From Reichenbachiella faecimaris (GTDB lineage: Bacteria; Bacteroidota; Bacteroidia; Cytophagales; Cyclobacteriaceae): a DNA stretch of 64,000 nt. Position numbers and translations under genes: made by a program. The DNA lies in the NCBI RefSeq assembly GCF_900176375.1, contig NZ_FWYF01000002.1, forward strand, positions 470,161-534,160. Direction: 5' to 3'. Every line of letters begins with the position of its first letter. The stretch's first letter is position 1. Of the stretch, positions 54,203-63,980 are shown in pieces. The notes beneath the pieces are model-generated. The model searched no databases. It was not told where the DNA came from and saw only the letters and a list, made by a program, of their open reading frames with translations.

Positions 54203-56835
54203 AAAATCTCGGTCAAAACACTCAACAACCCCCAAAATTTGCATCTAAACTATTTCACTGGTTTTGCGGTAGTGCCATGGTCGAAGACCTCTATGGAGAC
54301 ATGGAAGAAATATATTTTTCCAACTTGGAGATATATGGTAAATCAAAAGCCAATAGACTTTTTTGGAAGCAAGTGCTATCGCTCATTTTTTCTTACGCAC
54401 TAAAATCAAGAAAAGCTAATGCAGCATATTCCTACCGCGCCAGTAGTATATCCCCAGCCCTACTTTACAATTTTTTCAAAGTCTCAATCCGTACGTTGAT
54501 CAGACATCGATCTTTTTCCGTTATCAATATCCTTGGATTGTCTCTGGGCATGTCCATCTGCCTGCTCAGCATTACTATGTTTTATAGTTTGCGACAATTC
54601 GATTTGTTTCATGTCAAAAAGGATCGAATCTTTACTATCAACACACTGGTGATTAATAATCAAGTCAACGACAAGTTTGCCACTACAGCACCTTATGTAC
54701 ATGATCACTTGAAATCATACACCAACCAAATAGAGGAAGTAGTAGGAATCAATGACGGTTTTTCTGGTGAGGTAAAAATTAATCAAAACACGCTGCCAAT
54801 TTCAGGTATGTATGTACCTCCTGCATTCTTGAAAATTTTCACTTTTCCACTATTGGCAGGCAATGAGTCTACAGCCCTTCAGCAACCCTTTAGCATTATT
54901 CTAACTGAAAAAACGGCCTTGCGACTCTTTGGGCATACCCAAGTGATTGGAAACCCCATAGAACTAGCACATAAGGGAACATTTCAAGTGACAGGCATAA
55001 TGAAGGACTACCCGGGCGCTTCTCACATGCAGTTTGAATCATTGGTTTCTTATAGCACCTTAGCGGCCATAGAGCCAGGACTCAATAAGCGATTTGAGGA
55101 CTATCGTTTTTATACCAATAGCTATACCTACCTCCTGCTCAATGAAGGTACAACGCTTGACCAAATCCAGACTCCATTGGATCAAATTGCTCAAGAATTG
55201 TCTAATCAGGATGAAACCATTGAATTGAATTTACAGCCAGTCACCAATATCGCGGCGGGTGAAAATATCAACTACTCCATTGGGCCCTCATTTGACCGAC
55301 TGACCATGGCCTTCTTTATTCTTCTGACACTAATTATTCTGGCACCTGCCTGCTTCAATTATGCCAATCTATCTATGGCGCGTGCACTAAAACGATCTAA
55401 AGAGATTGGCATGCGAAAAGTAGTAGGTGGCGGACGACGGGATATATTCATTCAGTTCATTTTTGAAACCTTCATCATTACGTCCATTGCTCTAGTTGGA
55501 GCCATTTATATATTCACTATTATACGAGAAGAATATCTGTCCATGATCATTGGCGCGGAAATGCTAGACTTGAGCATAAACCTTCAGGTCATGATCGCAT
55601 TTGTTGGCTTTGCCGTTTTTACAAGCCTTTTGGCAGGCATAATACCCGCCACGTATTTCTCCAAAATGAAGGCCATTTCGTCTCTGAAGGGTGGTGGAAA
55701 AGCAGGAGTCTTATTCAAGTCAAAACTCAGAAATGGTCTTACAGTATTTCAATTTTGTCTTTCAACGTTTTTCATCTTTGGTGCTATTGCGATGATTTCA
55801 CAGTATTATCATTCCATGAACTACGACAAAGGATTCGACGAGAAGGGAAAAGTAATCTTGCCATTGCATGGTATTGAACCAGAGATCATTGCGCACGAGT
55901 ATTCCAATTTTCCCGAAGTATCTGAAATAGCTTTTTCTTCAGGAATTCCTGGTACGGGCTCGAATAATGAAGTTTGGGTTCAAACTTATCAGGTGGAAGA
56001 TTCTATCGCTGTTCATCAAATGTTTGTGGATAATTCATTTCTGGATTTGATGGATTTTAAGTTAGTACAAGGCCATTCATTTATTGAGAACCTTAATCAG
56101 GAGAGTGAAATACAAATTATTGTCAACCAGACCTTTGCTCAATCCATGGCACTGCCTGAAAATGAAATATTGGATAAAACATTTGAACTGCCGAATGAGC
56201 TCACCGCACGAGTCATAGGAGTGGTGGACGATTTCAATCATTTGCCCGTGATGAAACAAATTCAACCCTTCTTTTTCCGGTATGACCCTAGTCAGTTTTC
56301 ATTTGCCACATTAAAGGTGGACACTCAGAATGTTTTTGAAACCGCAACAAAGTTTGAACAAAAATGGGAAACGCTAAACGATCTAATCCCATACGAATTC
56401 ACATTCTTGGAAGATAAGCTTAATGCCATGTATGATCAGCTCAAAAACCCAATCAAGATGTTCGGTTTTCTGAGTTTCTTGGCTGTCAGTATTGCATGTC
56501 TTGGCTTGCTGGGGATGGTCGTATTTACCATGGAAAACAAAGTGAAAGAAATCGGGATTCGAAAAGTAATGGGCGCCTCGGTTCCTCAACTTACACGTCA
56601 TCTATCGCGGGGTTTTTTAAAACTGATGCTGCTAGCACTTATGATTACCATACCTCTAGCCTATGCGTTTTATGAGTTTATGCTGCAGCAGATCATTTTT
56701 TATAACAGAACCATTGGCTTGATGGAGATTCTTTCCAGTATTTTGATTCTTTCTTTGCTCGGTTCGATCACTGTATTCTCCCAAACCATCAAATCGGCCA
56801 AACTCAATCCTGTTGACAATTTACGATATGAATAG
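54199..56835 (+). CDS. FtsX/MacB-type ABC transporter permease with N-terminal permease-prefix domain
   Basis: 878 residues. The N-terminal 90 residues ('FHWFCGSAMVEDLYGDMEEIY') are the permease-prefix domain found fused to Bacteroidota permeases controlled by PadR. Then come two copies of the MacB periplasmic plus FtsX module: 'SFSVINILGLSLGMSICLL' and 'SKEIGMRKVVGGGRRDI', repeated as 'VKEIGIRKVMGASVPQLTR'. Eight membrane helices are expected. No ATPase gene is next to it, so the ATP-binding subunit is encoded elsewhere. Confidence 0.93.
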   Translation: MKNLGQNTQQPPKFASKLFHWFCGSAMVEDLYGDMEEIYFSNLEIYGKSKANRLFWKQVLSLIFSYALKSRKANAAYSYRASSISPALLYNFFKVSIRTLIRHRSFSVINILGLSLGMSICLLSITMFYSLRQFDLFHVKKDRIFTINTLVINNQVNDKFATTAPYVHDHLKSYTNQIEEVVGINDGFSGEVKINQNTLPISGMYVPPAFLKIFTFPLLAGNESTALQQPFSIILTEKTALRLFGHTQVIGNPIELAHKGTFQVTGIMKDYPGASHMQFESLVSYSTLAAIEPGLNKRFEDYRFYTNSYTYLLLNEGTTLDQIQTPLDQIAQELSNQDETIELNLQPVTNIAAGENINYSIGPSFDRLTMAFFILLTLIILAPACFNYANLSMARALKRSKEIGMRKVVGGGRRDIFIQFIFETFIITSIALVGAIYIFTIIREEYLSMIIGAEMLDLSINLQVMIAFVGFAVFTSLLAGIIPATYFSKMKAISSLKGGGKAGVLFKSKLRNGLTVFQFCLSTFFIFGAIAMISQYYHSMNYDKGFDEKGKVILPLHGIEPEIIAHEYSNFPEVSEIAFSSGIPGTGSNNEVWVQTYQVEDSIAVHQMFVDNSFLDLMDFKLVQGHSFIENLNQESEIQIIVNQTFAQSMALPENEILDKTFELPNELTARVIGVVDDFNHLPVMKQIQPFFFRYDPSQFSFATLKVDTQNVFETATKFEQKWETLNDLIPYEFTFLEDKLNAMYDQLKNPIKMFGFLSFLAVSIACLGLLGMVVFTMENKVKEIGIRKVMGASVPQLTRHLSRGFLKLMLLALMITIPLAYAFYEFMLQQIIFYNRTIGLMEILSSILILSLLGSITVFSQTIKSAKLNPVDNLRYE

Positions 56836-56863
56836 TCGTTGAAAATAATATTACCTTTATTGC

Positions 56864-56896
56864 AAGACCTCTAATTTTTAGAGGTCTTCTTTTTTG
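56864..56896 (+). terminator. Rho-independent terminator of the PadR-permease operon
   Basis: AAGACCTCTA pairs with TAGAGGTCTT over a 5-base loop and is followed by a T-rich tract, 29 bases after the permease stop. Confidence 0.85.
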
Positions 56897-56960
56897 ATCT
56901 TTTCTTAATTTGTACAATTAATTAAATGCTACGCCTTGAGCAAACTAAACTGACTACTGA

Positions 56961-58928
56961 GTGAAGCACATTGCCCTAATTTTTGTTTTATTTCTTTGCC
57001 TTCCTACACTTCCCGTGCTTGGTCAAACCCGTACATTTAATACGAAACCTAACGCAAAAATGGATACGATCAGGGTGAAAGCAGATAGATTTCTATTCAT
57101 ACATGACGAAGCCTATTACGCAAGAGTGGATACCATATTCATTCTCCCAGACACTACAGACTTCTATATTCGAAAAAATAACATGGAGCGCACCCAAGAA
57201 TTTTATCGCAGAGTAGAAACCAAAATGAGTAAGTCCAAGTTGGCCAACGTGATGTACGACTATATGTTCTCGCAAAACAGCTCTAGTCCAAGGACAGAAG
57301 AATTTCACGAACAGCGCTTTACTCCTTACGAGAGGGAGAGCATTTCGGCTATTAGATACAAACACTTGCCCATTTTCGGAGCTACTGTAAAGGATACCAC
57401 CATATACAAGCCATCTAAGTTTTCGAAACCCATTAACAAAGCGCATGTATATACCCGCGATTGGGTAATTAGACGAAATCTGACTTTCCAAAGTGGAGAT
57501 AGAATAAACCCCGAAGACCTGGTAGACTCAGAGCGTCTTATTCGTAGACTTCGATATATAAAAGAAGCGCGTGTGATGGTCAATGAACGACCAGGTGACG
57601 ATCAGGCCGACATTGCCGTTGTTACACAGGATGTATTTCCGTATAGTTTAATATTAAGTCCAAACAACGACAATGACGCTATGTTTGGTATCACCTCTAT
57701 CAATATAGGAGGCATTGGTCACGAATTTGAATATGACTACATTAGAAATGGTGGATCAGACTTCTTTTATAGAGTGGCCAATATCTCAGGTACTTTCATT
57801 GATGGAGAATTGAACTACTCCCATCACTTTCTTCGAACAGGGGCTGGCGCAAATCTCGAACGTGATTTTGTGACCCAACAAACCAAATATGCAGGAGGAG
57901 CTTCTCTGAATAAATATGAATTTGGTGAGTACAATTATCAGCCCATGACTGACACCACCACGACATACAGTTACAATCGAAACTATGCCAATCTATGGGT
58001 GGGTCGAGCATTTCAAACAAAAATCAAATCACAATTCTTTGGTGTGGACGCACTGACTAATATAGTGGCATCTGCTGGCGTAGAGCATCAAGACTTTTAT
58101 GATCAACCTGTGATTAGTGCGGATACAAATTATAGATATCATGACAGAAATACCTATCTCCTTAGTATTGGCGTAAGTGCTAGAAACTACTATAAGGATA
58201 GGTTTATTTTACAATTTGGACGAACTGAGGATATTCCGACAGGTAGTGCTTTGGGCATCGTAACTGGCATACAGACTACAGAATTTAGAACCAGGCTATA
58301 TGTAGGATACAATTACGCCAGAGGAGGGTATGTTGGCAAAATAGGGTATCTCAATGGCATCATATCACTTGGTAGTTTTATCAAAATAAAAGAAGATATC
58401 TACGAAGAAACCACTTATCAAAATGGGATTCTTAAGCTGGGCATAGATTATTTTACTCCTTTGCTCACTATCAATCAAGTGAAACTAAGACAGTTTGTTG
58501 ATTTTACTTTTAGTCAGGCAATAATCCCTGATGAAGAATACATTTTGAATTCACAAAGTGACATTGGCATCAGAGGAGTAAGGGGCTACTATCATCGTGC
58601 TACTTCCAAGGTCAATATCAAACTAGAAACCGTCATGTTTACCCCAATTAATTTTTTAGAGTTTCGAATGGCAGCATTTGGTTTTCTGGATTACACAGTG
58701 ACAAAAAACAGTGAAAATGATTTTTTTGGTACAGACCATTTTCTTGGACTGGGTGGAGGCATACGCCTAAGAAATGACAACTTAGCATTTTCAACCATTC
58801 AAGTTAGATTTGGCTATTATCCAAGTACACCAATCAATGCTTCATACGGCATGATCAATCTTGCAACTGCAGCAAGTGTAGGCATTCGAGACTTTAATTT
58901 TAAAGCTCCAGAGATTATTCCTTTTTAA
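56961..58928 (+). CDS. Outer membrane POTRA-barrel protein (Omp85/BamA-like)
   Basis: 655 residues from a GTG at 56961; the next residues form a signal peptide (…FVLFLCLPTLPVLGQ). At about 170-225 a POTRA domain is readable ('WVIRRNLTFQSGDRINPEDL', 'RLIRRLRYIKEARVMV', 'DIAVVTQDVFP'). The rest is a large barrel with closely spaced aromatic strands, ending 'FNFKAPEIIPF'. It is too short for BamA and lacks the other POTRAs, so it is a specialised member: assembly factor, or surface protein. It is convergent with the nqr operon. Confidence 0.78.
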   Translation: MKHIALIFVLFLCLPTLPVLGQTRTFNTKPNAKMDTIRVKADRFLFIHDEAYYARVDTIFILPDTTDFYIRKNNMERTQEFYRRVETKMSKSKLANVMYDYMFSQNSSSPRTEEFHEQRFTPYERESISAIRYKHLPIFGATVKDTTIYKPSKFSKPINKAHVYTRDWVIRRNLTFQSGDRINPEDLVDSERLIRRLRYIKEARVMVNERPGDDQADIAVVTQDVFPYSLILSPNNDNDAMFGITSINIGGIGHEFEYDYIRNGGSDFFYRVANISGTFIDGELNYSHHFLRTGAGANLERDFVTQQTKYAGGASLNKYEFGEYNYQPMTDTTTTYSYNRNYANLWVGRAFQTKIKSQFFGVDALTNIVASAGVEHQDFYDQPVISADTNYRYHDRNTYLLSIGVSARNYYKDRFILQFGRTEDIPTGSALGIVTGIQTTEFRTRLYVGYNYARGGYVGKIGYLNGIISLGSFIKIKEDIYEETTYQNGILKLGIDYFTPLLTINQVKLRQFVDFTFSQAIIPDEEYILNSQSDIGIRGVRGYYHRATSKVNIKLETVMFTPINFLEFRMAAFGFLDYTVTKNSENDFFGTDHFLGLGGGIRLRNDNLAFSTIQVRFGYYPSTPINASYGMINLATAASVGIRDFNFKAPEIIPF

Positions 58929-58931
58929 AAC

Positions 58932-58960
58932 AAAAAAAGTCCTGCCTTTGGCAGGACTTT
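58932..58960. terminator. Bidirectional terminator between the POTRA-barrel gene and the nqr operon
   Basis: AAAGTCCTGCC pairs with GGCAGGACTTT over a 3-base loop. On the minus strand it runs into seven T residues, so it closes the nqr operon 26 bases past nqrE. Confidence 0.9.
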
Positions 58961-58986
58961 CAGTTTCAAATTAATTTTTTATTTGC

Positions 58987-59598
58987 TTAAAGCACAATTC
59001 CGATAAAGGATTTAAAGGCAATTCCCATCAACCCAGTAAGGATCATGGTGATTCCTAATCCCTTCAATCCATTGGGTACATTTGAGTATTTCAGTTTCTC
59101 TCTGATGGCGGCCAAAGCTACAATAGCCAAGAACCAACCAAATCCAGACCCCGCTCCGTAAGCTGTGGCTTCAACAATGCTATAGTCCCGCTGTACCATG
59201 AAAAGTGACGCACCAAGGATGGCACAGTTTACCGCGATCAAAGGCAAGAAAATACCCAGTGAGCCATAAAGTGAGGGTGATACTTTTTCAATGATCATCT
59301 CTACCAGCTGTACCATGGCCGCAATAATTGCGATAAACATGATGAACTGTAAGAAACTCAAATCGATGGTTTCAAAGCTACTATTGAGCCAAACCAAGGC
59401 TCCTTCTCTCAACACGTACTCCTGAAGTAGCCAGTTGATTGGCACTGTGATCGTCAATACGAAGATAACTGCCGCTCCAAGTCCAAGACCTGTTGATACT
59501 TTCTTAGATACCGCCAAAAACGAACACATACCCAAGAAGTATGCGAACACCATGTTGTCGATAAATGCGCTTTTGATGAATATATTAAATGCTTCCAT
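58987..59598 (-). CDS. nqrE: Na+-translocating NADH:quinone reductase subunit E
   Basis: 203 residues with six membrane helices. '[20 protein letters not shown]' carries the conserved Cys of the first half and '[16 protein letters not shown]' that of the second; the two cysteines hold the membrane iron centre together with NqrD. It is the last gene of the run and is followed directly by the terminator, so nqrF is not here. Confidence 0.97.
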   Translation of the reverse strand: MEAFNIFIKSAFIDNMVFAYFLGMCSFLAVSKKVSTGLGLGAAVIFVLTITVPINWLLQEYVLREGALVWLNSSFETIDLSFLQFIMFIAIIAAMVQLVEMIIEKVSPSLYGSLGIFLPLIAVNCAILGASLFMVQRDYSIVEATAYGAGSGFGWFLAIVALAAIREKLKYSNVPNGLKGLGITMILTGLMGIAFKSFIGIVL

Positions 59599-59623
59599 TT
59601 TAAATCTCTTTTAGCTCGTTGGC

Positions 59624-60307
59624 TTAGTGTTCTACGTATCCGTTTTTAGTTCTTTGAATCCAAATCAATATACCCAGCACCATGAAGGCACCTATTGAAT
59701 CTACCATCAATCCGTTGGTTTGGATATTGATTAATCCACCAGTCCATTCAGAAATAGAGGCATAAACTGGAACATCAAACACAGTTCCTGACCCAAACAA
59801 TTCTCTGAAGAAAGCCACTGTTAAAATGATCCAGGCATACCCGAATCCACTTCCCAATCCATCCAATACAGAATCGTAAGCTTTATTTGCCATGGCAAAT
59901 GCCTCCAATCTACCCATCACAATACAGTTGGTAATAATGAGCCCAACAAACGCACCAAGTACTTTGTACATATCGAACAGATAAGCTTTGAGCACTTCAC
60001 TAACTAGGGTAACCAAAGTAGCCACAATAGCTAACTGAACAATAATCCTAACTCTACCAGGGATGATGTCTCTCATCAAAGAGATAATCAAGTTTGAAAA
60101 CACAATCACAAACAACACGGCAATAGACATCACCAAGGTTGGCTCCATTTTCACCGTTACAGCCAGTGCCGAACATATACCCAATACCTGTATGGTAATC
60201 GGATTGTCATCGTTGAGCGGATCAGTGATGAACTTCTTCCTTCTCTTCGACAATAAAGGCTCTGCTGGCTCTTTTACTATCGCTTGTTCCAAAGTTTCTG
60301 TACTCAT
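59624..60307 (-). CDS. nqrD: Na+-translocating NADH:quinone reductase subunit D
   Basis: 227 residues, six membrane helices, homologous to NqrE in inverted topology. 'QVLGICSALAVTVKMEPTLVM' and 'GLIITNCIVMGRLEAFAMA' provide the cysteine pair of the intramembrane iron site. The N-terminal 30 residues are a soluble extension. It starts 43 bases behind nqrC. Confidence 0.96.
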   Translation of the reverse strand: MSTETLEQAIVKEPAEPLLSKRRKKFITDPLNDDNPITIQVLGICSALAVTVKMEPTLVMSIAVLFVIVFSNLIISLMRDIIPGRVRIIVQLAIVATLVTLVSEVLKAYLFDMYKVLGAFVGLIITNCIVMGRLEAFAMANKAYDSVLDGLGSGFGYAWIILTVAFFRELFGSGTVFDVPVYASISEWTGGLINIQTNGLMVDSIGAFMVLGILIWIQRTKNGYVEH

Positions 60308-60350
60308 TGTATTATATTTTTAAATGGGCCAAGCCCAATCAATTCTTTAT

Positions 60351-61160
60351 TTATTCTGCAGTTTCTTCTGCCTCCTCATCCATCACAGGTTCTATTACTT
60401 CTGCTACTGGCTGATTTGAATTTTTAGTCCTTTCTATAAAAGAACCGTAGTATCCAAAGTAATCTTTCAACATGGCGTTCAATCCTTTACCAGTCAATGT
60501 CGCACCAGACATTCCATCAATATGGTGATCATCTAGTGGTTCTCCCTTTTCGCCTTTTATCATGTTTACAGATTGTAAAGCTCCAGAAGCGTCATATAAT
60601 TTCTTACCAACAAACCTTGCTTTTACCGCTTCATCAGTAATTCTTGCTCCCAAACCTGGAGTCTCTGACTTGTGGTCAAATGCCACCCCACGAACCGTAT
60701 TCAAATCAGCATCCACAGCTACAAATCCCGAAATCCAATCCCAGAGACCCGCACCGAACATAGGAAAAATATAAGCATCTACTCCAGAACCATCTTCTTT
60801 CATATACATGAAAACTGGGTACGGTCTAGCCTCAACATCCTTCTTGAATTTGTTGTGGTTCTTTTGGAAGTCGATTTTTTCAGCAACTAATGGATTGCCT
60901 TTTGCATCCTTTTCCATCAACTCTCCATTGATATCTACTACCGTGGAAGTCACTCTTTTATCATAAAGCGCCAAAATTTCACTGGCCTCTTCTATGTTGG
61001 AGATATCCATAACTGCACCCAAAATCTTCTTTTTGGTATCCAATTCTACTTGCTTGTTCTGCAATGGCTTCAGTACTACTGAAGTCCCTGATAACAATCC
61101 GCCCAATACTATTGTTAGTATGGCAGAAAATACGATAATGTATAAATTAGACCGTTGCAC
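60351..61160 (-). CDS. nqrC: Na+-translocating NADH:quinone reductase subunit C
   Basis: 269 residues: one N-terminal membrane helix ('IIVFSAILTIVLGGLLSG') and a periplasmic FMN-binding domain. The flavinylation motif is 'GMSGATLTGKGLN' (SGAT, about residue 217), the site where ApbE attaches FMN through phosphothreonine. A C-terminal acidic tail (VMDEEAEETAE) is an extra. It overlaps nqrB by 14 bases. Confidence 0.97.
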   Translation of the reverse strand: MQRSNLYIIVFSAILTIVLGGLLSGTSVVLKPLQNKQVELDTKKKILGAVMDISNIEEASEILALYDKRVTSTVVDINGELMEKDAKGNPLVAEKIDFQKNHNKFKKDVEARPYPVFMYMKEDGSGVDAYIFPMFGAGLWDWISGFVAVDADLNTVRGVAFDHKSETPGLGARITDEAVKARFVGKKLYDASGALQSVNMIKGEKGEPLDDHHIDGMSGATLTGKGLNAMLKDYFGYYGSFIERTKNSNQPVAEVIEPVMDEEAEETAE

Positions 61161-62337
61161 GTTTCAACCTCCTTTTCTTGTTAGCAGCTACCACGTAATA
61201 ATCAATCAGTGGAGCAAATACGTTCATTAATAAAATTGCCAGCATGATCCCTTCTGGGTAGGCTGGGTTAAATACTCTTATGATTACGGTAAGCATTCCA
61301 ATAAGGAATCCGTAAACCCACTTTCCAGTTTCAGTCTGTGTGGCTGTGACAGGGTCAGATGCCATGAAAACTGCACCAAAAGCCAAGCCGCCAATCACCA
61401 AGTGATAGTGTGCTGGCAGCAACATGTATTCATTAGCTCCAAGCATGTTACAAATCGTTCCCATCACGAATGCCCCTGCAAATACGCTTGTGATGATTTT
61501 CCAGCTACCTACGCCAGTCATAATCAGTATAGCAGCACCAATCAAACACATCAAAGTAGAGGTCTCGCCTATACTCCCAGGGATAATACCCATGAATAAG
61601 TTATTGAAACTATAGAGCCCTTCAGACCAAGTGTCGGCCATCATACTCAGCATGGACTGATCAGCTTCTACAGCTGCTGCTCCTATGGCTAGTGGTGTCG
61701 CACCTGAAAATCCGGCTACTGCCTGATCGCTACCTAAGTAAGACCAAACATCTCCAGAAATTTGCGAAGGGTAAGCAAAGTACAAGAAAGCTCTTGCGGT
61801 CAATGCCACATTCAAGATGTTCATCCCTGTTCCTCCAAAAGCTTCTTTACCAATGATAACAGCAAAAGCTGTAGCCAAACCTACTTGCCACAATGGAATG
61901 GTAGGAGGCATCACCAAAGGAATCAACATCCCTGTCACCAAGAACCCTTCGTTTACTTCATGTTTTCTAATAGTAGCAAATGTAAATTCTATCCCCAGAC
62001 CTACTGAATATGAGACGATCAAGATAGGAACAACTAGCGTTGCTCCTAATAAGATTTCACTAGCCAAATCAGCCACCTGACCTACAGCCAGGTAGTGCTG
62101 ATGTCCTGCATTCCATATACCAAACAATAAACAGGGTAGCATAGCAATGATCACTGTCATCATCATACGTTTCATGTCGATCGCATCCTTGATCTGAGCA
62201 CCTTTTGCACTTGTTGTGCTGTTAGGTGCTAGAAAGAGCGTCTCATGCGCTTCGTATATATAGAAAAACTTCTCCCACTTACCACCTTTTTCAAAGTTGG
62301 GGCGAACCTTCGCAAATATGTCTTCTATAAATTTCAT
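61147..62337 (-). CDS. nqrB: Na+-translocating NADH:quinone reductase subunit B
   Basis: 396 residues, about ten membrane helices. The flavinylation motif 'AGFSGATPLAIG' (SGAT, about residue 210) holds the second covalent FMN. 'GGTGMNILNVALTARAFLYFAYPSQISG' is highly conserved in NqrB. This is the main Na+-pumping and quinone subunit. It follows nqrA by six bases. Confidence 0.97.
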   Translation of the reverse strand: MKFIEDIFAKVRPNFEKGGKWEKFFYIYEAHETLFLAPNSTTSAKGAQIKDAIDMKRMMMTVIIAMLPCLLFGIWNAGHQHYLAVGQVADLASEILLGATLVVPILIVSYSVGLGIEFTFATIRKHEVNEGFLVTGMLIPLVMPPTIPLWQVGLATAFAVIIGKEAFGGTGMNILNVALTARAFLYFAYPSQISGDVWSYLGSDQAVAGFSGATPLAIGAAAVEADQSMLSMMADTWSEGLYSFNNLFMGIIPGSIGETSTLMCLIGAAILIMTGVGSWKIITSVFAGAFVMGTICNMLGANEYMLLPAHYHLVIGGLAFGAVFMASDPVTATQTETGKWVYGFLIGMLTVIIRVFNPAYPEGIMLAILLMNVFAPLIDYYVVAANKKRRLKRATV

Positions 62338-62343
62338 CGATTC

Positions 62344-63699
62344 TTAACTATTTTTTACTAGATCTAGTCCTTCTCTTAAAATGGCCTGAACATCATTCTT
62401 AGACACGTCAATAAATTCACAAAGTGCCAAATCTTCTTCGATCACCTCGTAAATACCTAGGCCTTCCATATCATCAAAATCCTCCGCGAGGATGGCTTTC
62501 AACAAATAAGTAGGAAGAATGTCCATTGGGGTTACCTTCTCAAAGGCACCAGTCTGAACAAATGCTCTATGCTGACCTCTGTTGTTGGTGTCAAGCACAA
62601 ATTCCTTTTTCTTTCCACCTAGGAAAGACAGCAACCCAAACGCTCTATGAAAACTCAAACGATTTGTGGTGGGCAAAATCCAGCCAAACAATTCATAGTA
62701 ATCTCCCTCTGGAATTACAGTCAATTGATTGTGATAGAACCCTAAATACCCTGTAGAGTTTACCTGATTACCAGTCAAAACATTACCTGAGATATATCTC
62801 ACATAACCGTCCTTAACGGTACCCTCGATCAACTTATTGATGGCAGCACCAGTGTATGTCTTATAGTATTGAGGAGCCTTCACTTCAGATCCTGCCAAGG
62901 CAATCACTTTAGAAGCGTCATATTTTCCCTCTAAGAAAAGTTTGCCAATCTGTGCCACTCCATAAGGGTGCACTGTCCATGAAACCTCTCCTTTGTTGAT
63001 TGGAGCTAGATGGTGAATCTGAACACCAACATTACCTGCTGGATGTACTCCAGATACCGTGTTCACCTGAGCTTCTGATCCTTTGAACAAATCCGAAGAA
63101 TCGCCAGCACTCACATTTACGTGCACTTTGCCTTCTGTCAGTTTTGCTAAAATACTAATGCCAGCCTCAAAGTATTTCTTCTGCCCTTCGAGGATATAGT
63201 TCATATCCGAAGCCAAAGGATGTGTATCAAATGCTGATACAAAAATGTTTTTTGGAGAATCATTTGGGTCAGCCACTACGCCAAAAGGACGTTGGATGAT
63301 GTTCGGCCAAACGCCACCTTTGGTCATCTGCTCAAGTGCTGTTTCCTTTGAAATTTCTTTTACATTGTCGTGCTTGTCGAACGACTCGAAAGACACCTCT
63401 TTGTCAGCCAAGATTCTAATTTCTAAAATTTTTCTTTTAGCGCCTCTTACCACTTCAGCGATTTCTCCACTCACAGGTGAAGCGTACATCACGTTTTCAA
63501 CAAGTTTGTCGATCATGATAGGTGTGCCTGCCTTCACGTTGTCACCTTCCTTTACGAGAAGTTTAGGACGGCTCATACCTACAAAATCTGTGGGTTTAAT
63601 GGCGTAAGTCTCCGCTGGTGGGAGCACTCCGATTTTCTTTTCAGCTTTTCCTGCGAGATTGATATCGAATCCCTTCTTAAGCTTTATATTCTGAGACAT
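62344..63699 (-). CDS. nqrA: Na+-translocating NADH:quinone reductase subunit A
   Basis: 451 residues, soluble. Standard N-terminus 'KLKKGFDINLAGKAEKKI', then 'VKEGDNVKAGTPI' (biotinyl-like turn), 'RPFGVVADPNDSPKNIFVSAFDTHPLA' and 'SVHPAGNVGVQIHHLAPIN'-like regions, all typical. It binds at the cytoplasmic side of the quinone site. It is the first gene of the run, preceded by a -7 box. Confidence 0.97.
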   Translation of the reverse strand: MSQNIKLKKGFDINLAGKAEKKIGVLPPAETYAIKPTDFVGMSRPKLLVKEGDNVKAGTPIMIDKLVENVMYASPVSGEIAEVVRGAKRKILEIRILADKEVSFESFDKHDNVKEISKETALEQMTKGGVWPNIIQRPFGVVADPNDSPKNIFVSAFDTHPLASDMNYILEGQKKYFEAGISILAKLTEGKVHVNVSAGDSSDLFKGSEAQVNTVSGVHPAGNVGVQIHHLAPINKGEVSWTVHPYGVAQIGKLFLEGKYDASKVIALAGSEVKAPQYYKTYTGAAINKLIEGTVKDGYVRYISGNVLTGNQVNSTGYLGFYHNQLTVIPEGDYYELFGWILPTTNRLSFHRAFGLLSFLGGKKKEFVLDTNNRGQHRAFVQTGAFEKVTPMDILPTYLLKAILAEDFDDMEGLGIYEVIEEDLALCEFIDVSKNDVQAILREGLDLVKNS

Positions 63700-63734
63700 A
63701 TTTTACTGCAAAAGTCCTGTTTTATAAAACGAGG

Positions 63735-63742
63735 CAAAAATA
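63735..63742 (-). promoter_or_regulatory. nqr operon -7 promoter box (TATTTTTG)
   Basis: On the minus strand TATTTTTG fits TAnnTTTG and lies 35 bases before the nqrA ATG. A -33 element is not clear. Confidence 0.45.
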
Positions 63743-63840
63743 ATAAAAAATTGATGATTATGAGCTAGGCACGCAATTATCGTAAAAGTATTTGAGGAAG
63801 GAAAGCGGAGAGAAAAAAATAGCGGAATGCTATAGGAAAA

Positions 63841-63955
63841 TTGTCATTGCCATGGGTAAGTCTGGGCAATCCCCTTCTACTAGCAGCATGATTCTATTGG
63901 CAGCGCTCCTCCCAGGCAGATTCCCCGAATTCTCCTCCGTCGAATCGGAGAATGA
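63841..63955. repeat. Palindrome-rich tract with REP-like segments
   Basis: A segment TTGTCATTGC…GCAATCC (63841-63872) resembles a degenerate REP-type arm. A hairpin CTCCG/CGGAG with outer ATTCTCC/GGAGAAT lies at 63929-63953 and ends in AATGACG. The style is like the palindrome in the his operon, but copies are diverged. Confidence 0.35.
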
Positions 63956-63980
63956 CGAAGAGTTATCTTACTTTTATCCC

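Larger units (their letters stand above)
63700..63980. other. Divergent intergenic region, nqrA to the next gene
   Basis: About 280 bases. It contains the nqr -7 box (63735-63742) and a palindrome-rich tract (63841-63955) with short REP-like segments. I see no credible gene in it. Confidence 0.5.

Noticed and set aside
56961-58928. nqrF in place after nqrE
   Set aside because: The gene lies on the opposite strand, has a signal peptide and barrel, and lacks the four-cysteine 2Fe-2S and the FAD/NADH motifs of NqrF.
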